This document shows, one piece after another, positions 1 to 7,882 of a stretch of 13,300 nt of DNA. Below the pieces are notes generated by a model. It did no database searches, had not been told where the DNA came from, and saw only the letters and a list, made by a program, of their open reading frames with translations. The DNA lies in the NCBI GenBank assembly GCA_946481735.1, contig CAMLOU010000117.1:1-13300 (forward strand). The letters run 5' to 3'. The stretch's first letter is position 1. Each line of letters starts with the position of its first letter. The position numbers were made by a program, and so were the translations under genes. Origin of the DNA: an uncultured Cellvibrio sp. Its GTDB lineage: Bacteria > Pseudomonadota > Gammaproteobacteria > Pseudomonadales > Cellvibrionaceae.

Positions 1-120
1 GAAGTGCATGTGAATCACCTGCGCCGCAAGTTGGGTAAAGCCGTGATCGAAACGCGCCGTAACCAGGGTTATTTATTTAAAGGTTTGCAAACGGGGAATG
101 CCACTGGCCTGGCTTTATGA
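1..120 (+). CDS. OmpR/PhoB-family response regulator, C-terminal end only (5' part outside window)
   Basis: The frame is open from the first base and ends at TGA 118-120, giving 39 residues. The peptide contains [11 protein letters not shown] followed by [11 protein letters not shown]. This is the recognition helix and C-terminal wing hairpin of the winged-helix DNA-binding domain of OmpR/PhoB-type regulators, where the family usually reads LRRKL...I.TVRGxGY. The receiver domain and its phosphorylated aspartate lie outside the window. The stop codon overlaps the start of the kinase gene by 4 bp (ATGA), the usual coupling of a regulator with its cognate kinase. It is therefore inferred to be the DNA-binding partner of the downstream kinase. 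The family is clear; the regulon cannot be told from this fragment. Confidence 0.9.
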   Translation, partial: EVHVNHLRRKLGKAVIETRRNQGYLFKGLQTGNATGLAL

Positions 121-1454
121 AATCCATTCAACAACGTCTCAGTATCGGCCTGGCCAGTGTCCTTATACTGGTGGGCCTGCTGTTGGCGCAAACCAGCCTG
201 TGGTTATTTGATGCGGGATTGCGGCGTAACCTGGGCAGTGAGTTACAACTCGATGCCGACAATCTGCTCGCCGCGCTGGTGCGCACCGGCGACGGCATAA
301 CACTCGATCAAACCCGCCTCTCGCCCGTGTATGAACGGCCTTTTTCCGGTCGCTATTTTCGTATTGAATTTTTACCGTTAGATAATCTTGCCAACGCAGA
401 TTTACGTTCGCGCTCCGCCTGGGATCACGTGCTGCCCTTGCCCGACCAGGCCGGTTTACAAGCGGATCTGGCGGACGGGCCGCAAACGCAAAAATTATTG
501 GTATATCGCGCAAACTATCGTCGCTTTGGCCAGGACCTCGCCATCATTGTTGCGCGGGACTACACCCCGGTGTTGCAAAGTTTTCAGCAACTGCGCTGGA
601 TCGGTTTGGGCACTGGCGTTATCGCACTGGTCATCATTCTGTTATTGCAACGCCTGATCGTGCGGCGTGCCTTGCAGCCCCTGGATGTGGTGCGCCGACA
701 GGTCAAACAATTACAACAGGGGCAGCGCACCGAGCTGGATAACCAGGTGCCGGAAGAACTTGCGCCCCTGGTGCAACAGATCAATCGCTTGTTGCAGCAC
801 ACGGAGGACACGCTTAAACGTTCGCGCAATGCACTGGGTAATGTGGGGCACGCACTGAAAACGCCGCTGGCCGTGCTGTTCAGCATCAATGCGCGCACGG
901 AGTTGCAAGCGCATCCGGATATTGTCGATAGCATGCGCACGCAATTGAATAATATTCGCCAACGATTGACGCGCGAGTTAAGTCGCGCGCGTCTGGCCGG
1001 TGATGTCCTGCCCGGCGCGCATTTTCATTGTGCGGAGGAGCTGCCGCTGTTATTTGCCACGCTGCAACAAATCCACGGGCGCGACTTGCAGTTGCACTGG
1101 CAGACGGTTCCCGATGATCTGCGCTTGCCCTGGGACCGCGAAGATCTGCTGGAACTGCTCGGTAACTTGTTGGATAACGCCTGCAAATGGGCCACGGCTC
1201 GCGTGGCGTTACGCATCGAAAAAACCACCAGAAACATCACCATTACGGTGGATGACGACGGGCCCGGTATTGCCGGTGAACAGCGCGCCGAGGTATTGAG
1301 CCGCGGCACCCGGCTGGATGAACAGGTGAGCGGTCACGGTTTGGGCCTGGGTATCGTGCGCGATATTGTGGACCACCTGGCGGGCGAACTGACCCTGGCC
1401 GATAGCCCGCTGGGCGGCCTGCGGGTTGTAATCAGCCTGCCCGCCCCCACCTAA
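117..1454 (+). CDS. PhoQ-like membrane sensor histidine kinase
   Basis: A 445-residue inner-membrane sensor kinase that should autophosphorylate and pass the phosphate to the response regulator just upstream. Transmembrane segment 1 is at about 9-31, a periplasmic sensor region at about 32-160, transmembrane segment 2 at about 161-180 and a HAMP-like linker at about 181-233. The dimerisation/phosphoacceptor site is GHALKTPL with His245, and the HxLKTPL form is typical of the PhoQ-like group. The ATPase domain has an N box ([10 protein letters not shown], Asn354), a G1 box (DDDGPGI, 379-385) and a G2 box (GHGLGLGI, 406-413), so it looks catalytically complete. The ATG start overlaps the regulator stop. 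The ligand is not evident: the periplasmic part lacks an obvious acidic cluster like the Mg-binding patch of enterobacterial PhoQ, so Mg sensing should not be assumed. Co-location with an Atm1-type exporter hints at metal or thiol stress, which is inference only. Confidence 0.93.
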   Translation: MKSIQQRLSIGLASVLILVGLLLAQTSLWLFDAGLRRNLGSELQLDADNLLAALVRTGDGITLDQTRLSPVYERPFSGRYFRIEFLPLDNLANADLRSRSAWDHVLPLPDQAGLQADLADGPQTQKLLVYRANYRRFGQDLAIIVARDYTPVLQSFQQLRWIGLGTGVIALVIILLLQRLIVRRALQPLDVVRRQVKQLQQGQRTELDNQVPEELAPLVQQINRLLQHTEDTLKRSRNALGNVGHALKTPLAVLFSINARTELQAHPDIVDSMRTQLNNIRQRLTRELSRARLAGDVLPGAHFHCAEELPLLFATLQQIHGRDLQLHWQTVPDDLRLPWDREDLLELLGNLLDNACKWATARVALRIEKTTRNITITVDDDGPGIAGEQRAEVLSRGTRLDEQVSGHGLGLGIVRDIVDHLAGELTLADSPLGGLRVVISLPAPT

Positions 1455-1509
1455 GCGCTTCTGCGCGGTGTCCTGCCGCATTGACCTCAACGATTCCGGC
1501 GATTCCCCT

Positions 1510-3309
1510 ATGCGTGGCATGCACAGCGATCCTTCACCGGCGGCGGAAAACATTCCCCTTACCCGCGCCTCCCTGAAACAAACCCTCGGTTATCTCTGGC
1601 CCTATTTATGGGATTTTAAAGGCCGCGTGTTGCTCGCGGTGCTCGCGTTGATTGCCGCCAAGGGCGCGACCTTGTTGATGCCCTGGGCACTCAAACACAT
1701 CATCGACGGCGTCGACCGCAGCCTGCAACCGGAACTGGTGTTACCCCTCGCCTTTATTCTGTTTTACGGTGCCCTGCGGTTTGGCAGCGTCTTCTTTGGC
1801 GAGCTGCGCGATGCACTCTTCAGCCGCGTCACCGAACACGCCATGCGTCGCATTGGCTTGCGGGTGTTCAAACACCTGCACCAATTGGAGCTGGCATTCC
1901 ACCTTGACCGCGCGACGGGCGGCATCAGTCGCGATATTGAACGCGGCACCAACGGCATCAGTTTTTTAATGCGCTTTTTGATGTTCAACATCGTGCCGAC
2001 CTTGTTTGAAATTTTAATGGTTGCGGTCATCTTTGCGCTGGCATTTTCCGTGTGGTATGCGGTGATTACCCTGATCGCGGTGGTGATCTATATTTTCTTT
2101 ACCGTGCTGACCACCGAATGGCGCAACCGTTTTGTGCGTGAAGCTAACCAGGCAGATTCCTCCACCAATACCCGTGCGATTGACAGCTTGCTGAATTACG
2201 AAACGGTTAAGTATTTTAACAACGAGGCATTTGAAGCACGCACTTACGATGATTTTCTGGCGAAGTGGGAATCGGCCAAACTAAAAAACCGCTTGTCGTT
2301 GTTGGCCCTGAATTCCGGGCAGGCATTGATCATTGCGCTGGCGATTACAGCGATGATGTGGATGGCGGCTGTCAATGTCCTGGATCAGCAAATGACACTG
2401 GGCGATCTGGCGATGGTCAATGCCTACATGATCCAATTATTTATTCCGCTCAACTTCCTGGGTTTTGTGTACCGCGAAATTCGCCGCGCGTTAACGGATC
2501 TGGAAAACATGCTCGGTTTGCTGAAACGCGAGGCCCGGATTGTCGATGCGCCCGCTGCACAACCCCTGCGTATCACTAAGGGCGATATTCACTGGTCCGG
2601 GGTTAATTTTTCCTATCATCGCGACCGCCCGATCCTGCGCGATTTTCATTTGCATATTCCCGCCGGAACACGTGTCGCGATTGTGGGCGCGTCCGGCGCG
2701 GGCAAAAGCACCATCGCGCGTTTGTTGTATCGTTTCTATGATATTGATAGCGGCAGTATCACCATCGACGGTCAGGATATTCGCGCGGTGACCCTCGACA
2801 GTTTGCGCCGCGCGATTGCCGTGGTGCCCCAGGATACCGTGCTGTTTAACACGAGCATCCGGGAGAACATCGCCTACGGCAATCCGGCGGCGGACGATGC
2901 GCAGATTGAACGTGCCATTCGCATGGCTCACCTGAAACCTTTTATCGATAGCCTGCCCCAGGGCGATAAGACAATCGTCGGCGAACGCGGGCTGAAAGTC
3001 AGCGGTGGCGAAAAGCAACGTATCGCCATCGCGCGGGTGTTATTAAAAGGTGCGCCGATTTTACTCTTCGATGAAGCCACCTCGGCGCTGGATTCCAACG
3101 CCGAAACAGCCATCCTTGAGGCCATGCGTGAAGTCGCTACCGGCCATACCAGCATTGTCATTGCCCATCGTTTATCGACGGTGGTTGATGCAGACAAGAT
3201 CGTGGTCCTGGACAAAGGTCAGGTGGTGGAACAGGGAACCCACAGTGAATTGTTGCAGCGGCAAGGCCGTTACGCGCAGCTCTGGACCTTGCAACAGCAG
3301 GAAGAGTAG
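1510..3309 (+). CDS. Atm1/ABCB7-type ABC exporter (fused permease and ATPase)
   Basis: A half-transporter of 599 residues, expected to work as a homodimer in the inner membrane. The N-terminal part (about 20-320) carries several hydrophobic helices. It includes TEWRNRF near 202 and NYETVKYFNNE at 229-239, a signature of the Atm1/HMT1 family that exports glutathione-linked metal or sulfur compounds. The ATPase domain has Walker A GASGAGKST (393-401), signature VSGGEKQR (497-504), Walker B ILLFDEATS (517-525) and the switch histidine in VIAHRLST (His553). All catalytic elements are present. The frame stays open upstream to a GTG at 1468, which would add 14 residues (613 in all). I prefer the ATG at 1510, but neither start has a clear Shine-Dalgarno sequence, and an ATG at 1519 is also possible. 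It follows the kinase gene by 55 bp on the same strand, so co-transcription is likely. The family call is firm; the substrate (glutathione conjugates, metal-thiol complexes or Fe-S precursors) is not determined. Confidence 0.92.
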   Translation: MRGMHSDPSPAAENIPLTRASLKQTLGYLWPYLWDFKGRVLLAVLALIAAKGATLLMPWALKHIIDGVDRSLQPELVLPLAFILFYGALRFGSVFFGELRDALFSRVTEHAMRRIGLRVFKHLHQLELAFHLDRATGGISRDIERGTNGISFLMRFLMFNIVPTLFEILMVAVIFALAFSVWYAVITLIAVVIYIFFTVLTTEWRNRFVREANQADSSTNTRAIDSLLNYETVKYFNNEAFEARTYDDFLAKWESAKLKNRLSLLALNSGQALIIALAITAMMWMAAVNVLDQQMTLGDLAMVNAYMIQLFIPLNFLGFVYREIRRALTDLENMLGLLKREARIVDAPAAQPLRITKGDIHWSGVNFSYHRDRPILRDFHLHIPAGTRVAIVGASGAGKSTIARLLYRFYDIDSGSITIDGQDIRAVTLDSLRRAIAVVPQDTVLFNTSIRENIAYGNPAADDAQIERAIRMAHLKPFIDSLPQGDKTIVGERGLKVSGGEKQRIAIARVLLKGAPILLFDEATSALDSNAETAILEAMREVATGHTSIVIAHRLSTVVDADKIVVLDKGQVVEQGTHSELLQRQGRYAQLWTLQQQEE

Positions 3310-3327
3310 AAGCACTGATCTTTGCGA

Positions 3328-3351
3328 TGGTTTCCAATTCGATGGGAACCA
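3328..3351 (+). terminator. Stem-loop just after the ABC exporter gene, lacking a U-tract
   Basis: TGGTTTCCA and TGGGAACCA form a 9-bp stem (one G-U wobble) around a 6-base loop, starting 19 bases after the exporter stop codon. Neither strand shows a run of T beyond the stem, so it is not a classical intrinsic terminator. It may protect the 3' end of the mRNA or act together with Rho. Confidence 0.35.
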
Positions 3352-3443
3352 AATGCGTGCGCTGATGATTGCCGGTGCACCAAGATGTCTGCCTGTTCAC
3401 GCGAACTGCTTCAAAAAAATCGGCTCTTATAAAGCGATCTGTC

Positions 3444-3485
3444 GTGCAAATGCACAAGCGTGCAGCTTTTTTGCGCAAATGTGCA
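3444..3485. repeat. Two similar near-palindromes, possible regulator sites
   Basis: GTGCAAATGCAC (3444-3455) has 5-bp arms around AA. GCGCAAATGTGC (3473-3484) has the same layout with one arm mismatch. They share the core GCAAATG(T)GC and their centres are 29 bp apart. They sit immediately upstream of the proposed sigma-54 element. They may be paired binding sites for a dimeric regulator, but no specific factor is recognised. Confidence 0.3.
3451..3472 (+). terminator. Possible weak intrinsic terminator
   Basis: TGCAC-AAGC-GTGCA forms a 5-bp stem with a 4-base loop, followed by GC and six T residues (3467-3472). The stem is short, so termination would be weak. It lies 142 bases after the exporter gene and 65 before the next start, and could separate the two transcription units. 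Confidence 0.3.
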
Positions 3486-3503
3486 TTGGCATAAGTTTCG
3501 CAA
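3486..3503 (+). promoter_or_regulatory. Candidate sigma-54 (-24/-12) promoter for the chemosensory-type operon
   Basis: The sequence TTGGCATAAGTTTCGCAA matches the sigma-54 pattern TTGGCAC-N5-TTGCA except for two pyrimidine changes. The invariant GG (3488-3489) and GC (3500-3501) are separated by exactly 10 bases. Transcription would start near 3513, about 24 bases before the kinase ATG at 3537. No convincing sigma-70 promoter was found in the gap. TATAAA at 3428-3433 is a fair -10 but has no -35 partner. This is a match by eye to a degenerate motif. Confidence 0.38.
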
Positions 3504-3536
3504 TGGCCTTGCCGTCAGCCCTGATGAGCGCAAGCC

Positions 3537-5657
3537 ATGTTCACATTTGATTACGGAAAATATCGCGGCATCCTTATTTCTGTTGCCCTCTTTTTATTAC
3601 TCGACGCATCGGTTTTGTTATTAAACTTTTATATCTCGTTTGAGATTGCCGATGATGCGGTGGGGGTAAACCTCGCCGGTCGCCAGCGGATGTTGTCGCA
3701 ACGTATGGCGAAAACCTTATTCGTGCTCGACAGCTCGCGCGAGGACCCGGTTGCATTTCAAAAAGCCTTTGATGAATTGCTGTTGAGTCAATCTCTTTTC
3801 GACGAAACCCTCAATGCCTTTATTCGCGGCGGCAATGCACGCGGAGCCGCGCAAGAAGCGGTGACCCTGGATGCCGTCAGCGATCCCAGAGGCATGACGG
3901 CACTACGCGAAGCGGCCACACTCTGGGCACCGTATCGCAGCGCGGTGCAAACCCTGATCCAGGACGTACAACAACATAATTCCCTGGCGGATTCCCTGCC
4001 CGCAGCTGTTGCGATGGCGCGGGCCAATAACATTGCGCTGCTGGGTCATATGAACGATCTCACCATTGCACTGGAACATCTGGCCGCGTCCAAGGCCACG
4101 CGCCTGCGCTGGATTCAGACCATCGGTATCAGCCTTGCGATTGTTAACTTCTTTATCATCATGTTCCACTTTGTGCGGCAGTTGCGCGAGAGCGATGTCA
4201 TCATTGAGCGGGCGCGTAAGGAAACCACAGAAATTCTTGCGACGGTAAACGAAGGCTTGTTCCTGATCGACAAAAACTTGCGCATCGGTGAACAACATTC
4301 GGCCAAGTTAAGCGAGGTGTTGGGTCAGCAGGAATTCGCCGGAAAATCGTTTCAGTCTTTGCTGGAGAATATCATCAGCGAAAAAGATGCAGAGACAGCA
4401 CGGGGGTTTATCGAATTATTATTTGATCCCAAGATCAAGGAAAAACTGATTGGTGATCTCAACCCGCTCAATCTGGTAGAAGTGAATATCGCGCAACCCA
4501 GCGGTGGCTTTCTGACCAAGTATGTGAAATTTGATTTTGCGCGGGCTTATCAGGACGGTGAGATATCCCATGTGCTGGTCACGATCCTCGATATCACCGA
4601 GCAGGTGAAACTCGAAAAAGCCCTGGGCGAAAGCCGCAAGCACAACGAACAACAGCTGGAGATGCTGACCGGCTTGCTCCATACGCACCCGACGCTGCTG
4701 CATGAGTTTATTGCCGGTGCGTACAAGTGTTACAACCGGGTCAATCATATCCTCAGCTTGCCGGCCAAAAACGCCGCGTCGGTGCGCGAAAAAGCCAGCG
4801 GCATCTTTCGCGAGATTCACAATTTCAAAGGCGATGCGGCTGCGCTCAAGCTGGAATACTTTGAAAACGCAGCCCACGCTATTGAAGATGAGCTGGAGTT
4901 GTTGCGCAACAAACCGGACCTGACCGGTAATGATTACCTGGGGTTGGCCGTGCAACTGGAAAACCTGATCAGTTACACCCAACAGGTAGAAACACTGATT
5001 AAAAAATTGAGCCAGTTTGCGCTGGCCAGTAGCAGCCCGACGGCGGCTGATCCGCGTCATGTCACCAATAATCGCCAGGCTGATGGATGGGATCATCTGG
5101 ACGCTTTTGTGCAAAGCATCGCGCAGCGCAACGGCAAAGACATCAAATTGGTGACCAGCGGTTTGCACGACCTGAACCTGGACCGCGAGCACCAACAGCA
5201 ATTAAAAGAAATCTGTATTCAGCTGCTGCGCAATGCTGTGGTGCACGGTATTGAAACGCCGCGCGAACGGGAACTGGGCCAGAAGCCGTCGCAAGGTCGC
5301 ATTGATTTACGCCTGGCAAAGATCTCGGAAACCGACATGGAATTGACCGTGATGGATGACGGCCAGGGATTGGATTATGCCGCGATTCGTGAGAAAGCTA
5401 TCGCCTCGGGCAAATGGCGTCTCGACGAGATTGAGTCCTGGGACAATAAAAAATTGCTCAGCCTGATTTTCAACGAAGGCTTCAGTACGGCGAAAACCGT
5501 CACCAAAGACGCTGGCCGCGGTGTGGGTATGGAAGCGGTGATGAACCAGGTATTGGCCCTGCGCGGCAAGCTCACTGTGTCCAGCCGGCGCGGCCGCCAC
5601 TGCCGGTTTGTGATTACGCTGCCGTTAATCGCCGCGCAAAAAGATATTGCTGCCTGA
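3537..5657 (+). CDS. Membrane chemosensory-type kinase: PilJ-type sensor, PAS, HPt and CheA-like ATPase in one chain
   Basis: A 706-residue protein. Transmembrane segment 1 (about 10-32) is followed by an extracytoplasmic helical region that begins VNLAGRQRMLSQRMAK (44-59), the hallmark of the PilJ/NarX-type sensor domain. Transmembrane segment 2 lies at about 194-213. A PAS-like domain (about 228-358) ends in ILDITEQ. An HPt-type helical domain follows with EIHNFKGDA, so His428 is the likely phosphorylated residue. The ATPase resembles CheA P4: LLRNAVVHGIE (563-573), DDGQGL (607-612), FNEGFSTA (645-652) and GRGVGMEAV (660-668). No CheA dimerisation or CheW-binding domain is visible, so the receptor appears to be built into the kinase. 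The gene ends in tandem stops (TGATAA). A receiver gene starts 30 bases later and CheX follows, so phosphotransfer from His428 to that receiver is inferred. The signal sensed and the output are unknown. Confidence 0.88.
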   Translation: MFTFDYGKYRGILISVALFLLLDASVLLLNFYISFEIADDAVGVNLAGRQRMLSQRMAKTLFVLDSSREDPVAFQKAFDELLLSQSLFDETLNAFIRGGNARGAAQEAVTLDAVSDPRGMTALREAATLWAPYRSAVQTLIQDVQQHNSLADSLPAAVAMARANNIALLGHMNDLTIALEHLAASKATRLRWIQTIGISLAIVNFFIIMFHFVRQLRESDVIIERARKETTEILATVNEGLFLIDKNLRIGEQHSAKLSEVLGQQEFAGKSFQSLLENIISEKDAETARGFIELLFDPKIKEKLIGDLNPLNLVEVNIAQPSGGFLTKYVKFDFARAYQDGEISHVLVTILDITEQVKLEKALGESRKHNEQQLEMLTGLLHTHPTLLHEFIAGAYKCYNRVNHILSLPAKNAASVREKASGIFREIHNFKGDAAALKLEYFENAAHAIEDELELLRNKPDLTGNDYLGLAVQLENLISYTQQVETLIKKLSQFALASSSPTAADPRHVTNNRQADGWDHLDAFVQSIAQRNGKDIKLVTSGLHDLNLDREHQQQLKEICIQLLRNAVVHGIETPRERELGQKPSQGRIDLRLAKISETDMELTVMDDGQGLDYAAIREKAIASGKWRLDEIESWDNKKLLSLIFNEGFSTAKTVTKDAGRGVGMEAVMNQVLALRGKLTVSSRRGRHCRFVITLPLIAAQKDIAA

Positions 5658-5687
5658 TAAACCCGTTTGACGCAACAGGATTACACG

Positions 5688-6050
5688 ATGTTGTCACTGA
5701 TGATTGTGGATGATTCCAACATTATCCGCCGCAAGATAGAACGCTGTAACGACACGGATCAATTTCATGTTGTGGCCTCTGCCGGTAATGGTGCAGAAGC
5801 CGTAGCCTTGTTCAGGAAAACCCGGCCACAGGTGGTCACCATGGACCTGACCATGCCGGAGATGGACGGCATTGCGTGCATCCAGCAACTGATTGCGCTG
5901 GACCCGAATTTGCGTATCCTGGTGATATCGGCGCTGTCCGATAAAGCCACAGGCATTGAAGCGTTAAAGAAAGGTGCGCGCGGATTTTTATGTAAACCCT
6001 TTAGCGATCAACAATTATTGGACGCACTGACTGAGTTGACCGAGGATTAA
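5688..6050 (+). CDS. CheY-like single-domain response regulator
   Basis: A 120-residue receiver domain with no output domain. The acidic pair is VDDS (Asp8, Asp9), the phosphorylated residue is Asp53 in TMDLTMPEMDG, the switch serine is Ser81 in VISALS, and the conserved lysine is Lys103 in CKPF. All active-site residues are therefore present. The ATG at 5688 is preferred because AGGA (5677-5680) sits 7 bases upstream. An in-frame TTG at 5667 would add seven residues and has no ribosome site. The stop codon abuts the start of cheX (TAAATG). It most likely takes phosphate from the kinase upstream and is dephosphorylated by the CheX protein downstream. The effector it binds (motor, pilus machinery or an enzyme) cannot be told from this window. 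Confidence 0.93.
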   Translation: MLSLMIVDDSNIIRRKIERCNDTDQFHVVASAGNGAEAVALFRKTRPQVVTMDLTMPEMDGIACIQQLIALDPNLRILVISALSDKATGIEALKKGARGFLCKPFSDQQLLDALTELTED

Positions 6051-6500
6051 ATGTCTGAACAAACCCTGCAAGTGTTTATTGATGGCGTGGTGCGTTTTTT
6101 TCAGCACACCAATGACCGGGATGTTAAAGTCGGTACGCCTTATCTGGTGGAAAATGAAAACCCGGCGGCTTACGACGTGACCGGTATTATCGGTATTTCC
6201 GGTCCTTATCGCGGCTGTGTATATTTCACGGCGCCGCGCATTTTGCTCAAACACCTGTTGCTCAGTATCGGCGAGATGGAAACCACCAATGAACACATCT
6301 TTGATCTGGTGGGCGAAGTGGCCAATATTATTTCCGGTAACGCACGCAGCACCTTTGGCCAGGAATTTATGATCTCGGTGCCGGTGATGATTGAGGGCGC
6401 GCCCAATCATATTCATCTACCGGCACAGCTGCGTTCCTACGTGATTCCGGTGTATTGGAAGTCCTACCACGCGGCGGTGGTTATTTGCCTGCAGCAATAA
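6051..6500 (+). CDS. cheX: CheX-like CheY-phosphate phosphatase
   Basis: A 149-residue protein of the CheC/CheX/FliY phosphatase superfamily, with a single conserved helix reading DLVGEVANIISGN. Glu89 and Asn92 form the ExxN catalytic motif that hydrolyses phosphoaspartate on CheY-type receivers. One motif rather than two, and the short length, fit CheX better than CheC. The start directly follows the receiver stop codon, with GAGGA (6042-6046) as ribosome site inside that gene, so translation is probably coupled. It would reset the signal from the upstream receiver. The last 20 bases overlap the 3' end of the convergent mechanosensitive channel gene, leaving no room for a terminator between them. 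Confidence 0.85.
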   Translation: MSEQTLQVFIDGVVRFFQHTNDRDVKVGTPYLVENENPAAYDVTGIIGISGPYRGCVYFTAPRILLKHLLLSIGEMETTNEHIFDLVGEVANIISGNARSTFGQEFMISVPVMIEGAPNHIHLPAQLRSYVIPVYWKSYHAAVVICLQQ

Positions 6501-7776
6501 CGTCTTGCTGCGTTGTTTCAGGTGTACTGGCCATCCGCACCCCGATCTGTTGTAAATCATAACCGGTAGGTGTCTGGTGAATGCGTAAACCAAACTCCGG
6601 AATCACCGCAAATACATGGTCAAAGATGTCGGCCTGGATGCCTTCGTAAGCCACCCAATTGATATCGTTAGCAAACGCATAGATTTCCATCGGAATACCG
6701 TTGGCTCCGGGTTCCAGTTGGCGGACCATCAAGGTCATATTTTCCTGGTGTATCTTTTTATGTGCACGCAGATAAGCGGTAAGGTAAGCGCGAAAAGTAC
6801 CCAGGTTCGTCAGCTTGCGCCCATTCACCGGCGACTCAGGATCAATATTATGTTCCTTATTGTATTCCGCGATTTCGCGCACTTTATTCTCAATATAATC
6901 CGTCAGCAACTGCGCGCGGCGTAAACGCTTTAGTGCGTCTTCATCCAGAAATTTTACGCTGGTTGCATCAATGTTAACGGCACGTTTGATGCGTCGGCCA
7001 CCCGACTCGGTCATCCCGCGCCAGTTTTTAAACGAATCGGAGATCAACGCATACGCGGGAATGGTGGTGATGGTTTTATCCCAGTTGCGCACTTTTACCG
7101 TGGTCAGGCTGATATCAATCACATCACCGTCCGCGCCGTACTTGGGCATCTCCAGCCAGTCACCGACCGCCAGCATATCGTTGGCCGACAACTGAATGCC
7201 CGCCACCAACCCCATGATCGGGTCTTTAAATATCAACAACAACACGGCCGTCATGGCACCGAGGCTGCTGAATAAGATGACCGGGGATTTACCGATTAAC
7301 AGCGAGATGGCAAAGATGATCGTAACCAGCGCACTGATCAATTTAATGCTTTGAAAGATGCCGCGTAGCGGAAACCGGCGCCCGTAAGGTGTGGAGATAA
7401 CCACATCTTCCAGCGTATCCAGCAGCGCAAAGAGCGACAGCAAAGCATAGAGCAGCACCCACAAGTGCGTGACAACTTCAATCACCGCCAGCGTATCGGA
7501 ATCGCTGTTAAGCCAGATGCGCGCCTGGGTATAAATAATAAAACCCTGTAGCGTCAGCGCAAGGCGACTGAATAAGTTGTTCTGGAATAACGCGCGCTGC
7601 CACAGGCGTTGCGATTGCGACGCGCGGTGGCTGATCAGGCGAATCACCACGCGGTGAAGGATAAAATGAATAATAAGCGATGTAACGGCGATGATGCCGA
7701 TGACAATAAAAAAATACACCAGCTCGGCGTGTTGCAGCTCCAGGCTTTCCAGCCAATTGACCAATTCGTTCTTCAT
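6481..7776 (-). CDS. ybdG: YbdG-type mechanosensitive channel (MscS family)
   Basis: A 431-residue inner-membrane protein that follows E. coli YbdG (415 residues) along its whole length. Several N-terminal transmembrane helices lead to the pore-lining region SLGAMTAVLLLIFKDP (171-186). The MscS beta domain follows, with AGIQLSANDML (192-202), GDWLEMPKYGADG (205-217) and TTVKVRNWD (225-233), then SDSFKNW (246-252). The C-terminal part includes NLGTFRAYL, MTLMVRQLEPG and QADIFDHVFAV. YbdG channels open under membrane tension and help cells survive osmotic downshift; this one is inferred to do the same. The ATG at 7776 is chosen because GAGG (complement of 7782-7785) lies 5 bases upstream and the protein then matches YbdG. 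A TTG at 7833 would add an unlikely 19-residue tail. It converges on cheX with a 20-bp overlap. Confidence 0.93.
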   Translation of the reverse strand: MKNELVNWLESLELQHAELVYFFIVIGIIAVTSLIIHFILHRVVIRLISHRASQSQRLWQRALFQNNLFSRLALTLQGFIIYTQARIWLNSDSDTLAVIEVVTHLWVLLYALLSLFALLDTLEDVVISTPYGRRFPLRGIFQSIKLISALVTIIFAISLLIGKSPVILFSSLGAMTAVLLLIFKDPIMGLVAGIQLSANDMLAVGDWLEMPKYGADGDVIDISLTTVKVRNWDKTITTIPAYALISDSFKNWRGMTESGGRRIKRAVNIDATSVKFLDEDALKRLRRAQLLTDYIENKVREIAEYNKEHNIDPESPVNGRKLTNLGTFRAYLTAYLRAHKKIHQENMTLMVRQLEPGANGIPMEIYAFANDINWVAYEGIQADIFDHVFAVIPEFGLRIHQTPTGYDLQQIGVRMASTPETTQQDVIAAGK

Positions 7777-7882
7777 CGCAACCTCAGTATTCAATGTCCT
7801 GTTCAGGAAAAATGAGAGCTGGATGATACACAAAAATCAACTGAACTTCAGGGCAGCCTGCCGCACTGTGATAAACGGCCGT

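Noticed and set aside
1468..1509. GTG start at 1468 for the Atm1-type exporter
   Set aside because: It adds a polar 14-residue leader with no ribosome site. ATG 1510 is preferred, though this remains uncertain.
4419..5201. 260-codon minus-strand open frame inside the chemosensory-type kinase gene
   Set aside because: It lies wholly within a well-supported gene on the other strand and encodes no recognisable motif; it reflects codon bias.
7777..7833. TTG start at 7833 for the YbdG channel
   Set aside because: The ATG at 7776 has a good GAGG site and gives a protein that begins like E. coli YbdG.
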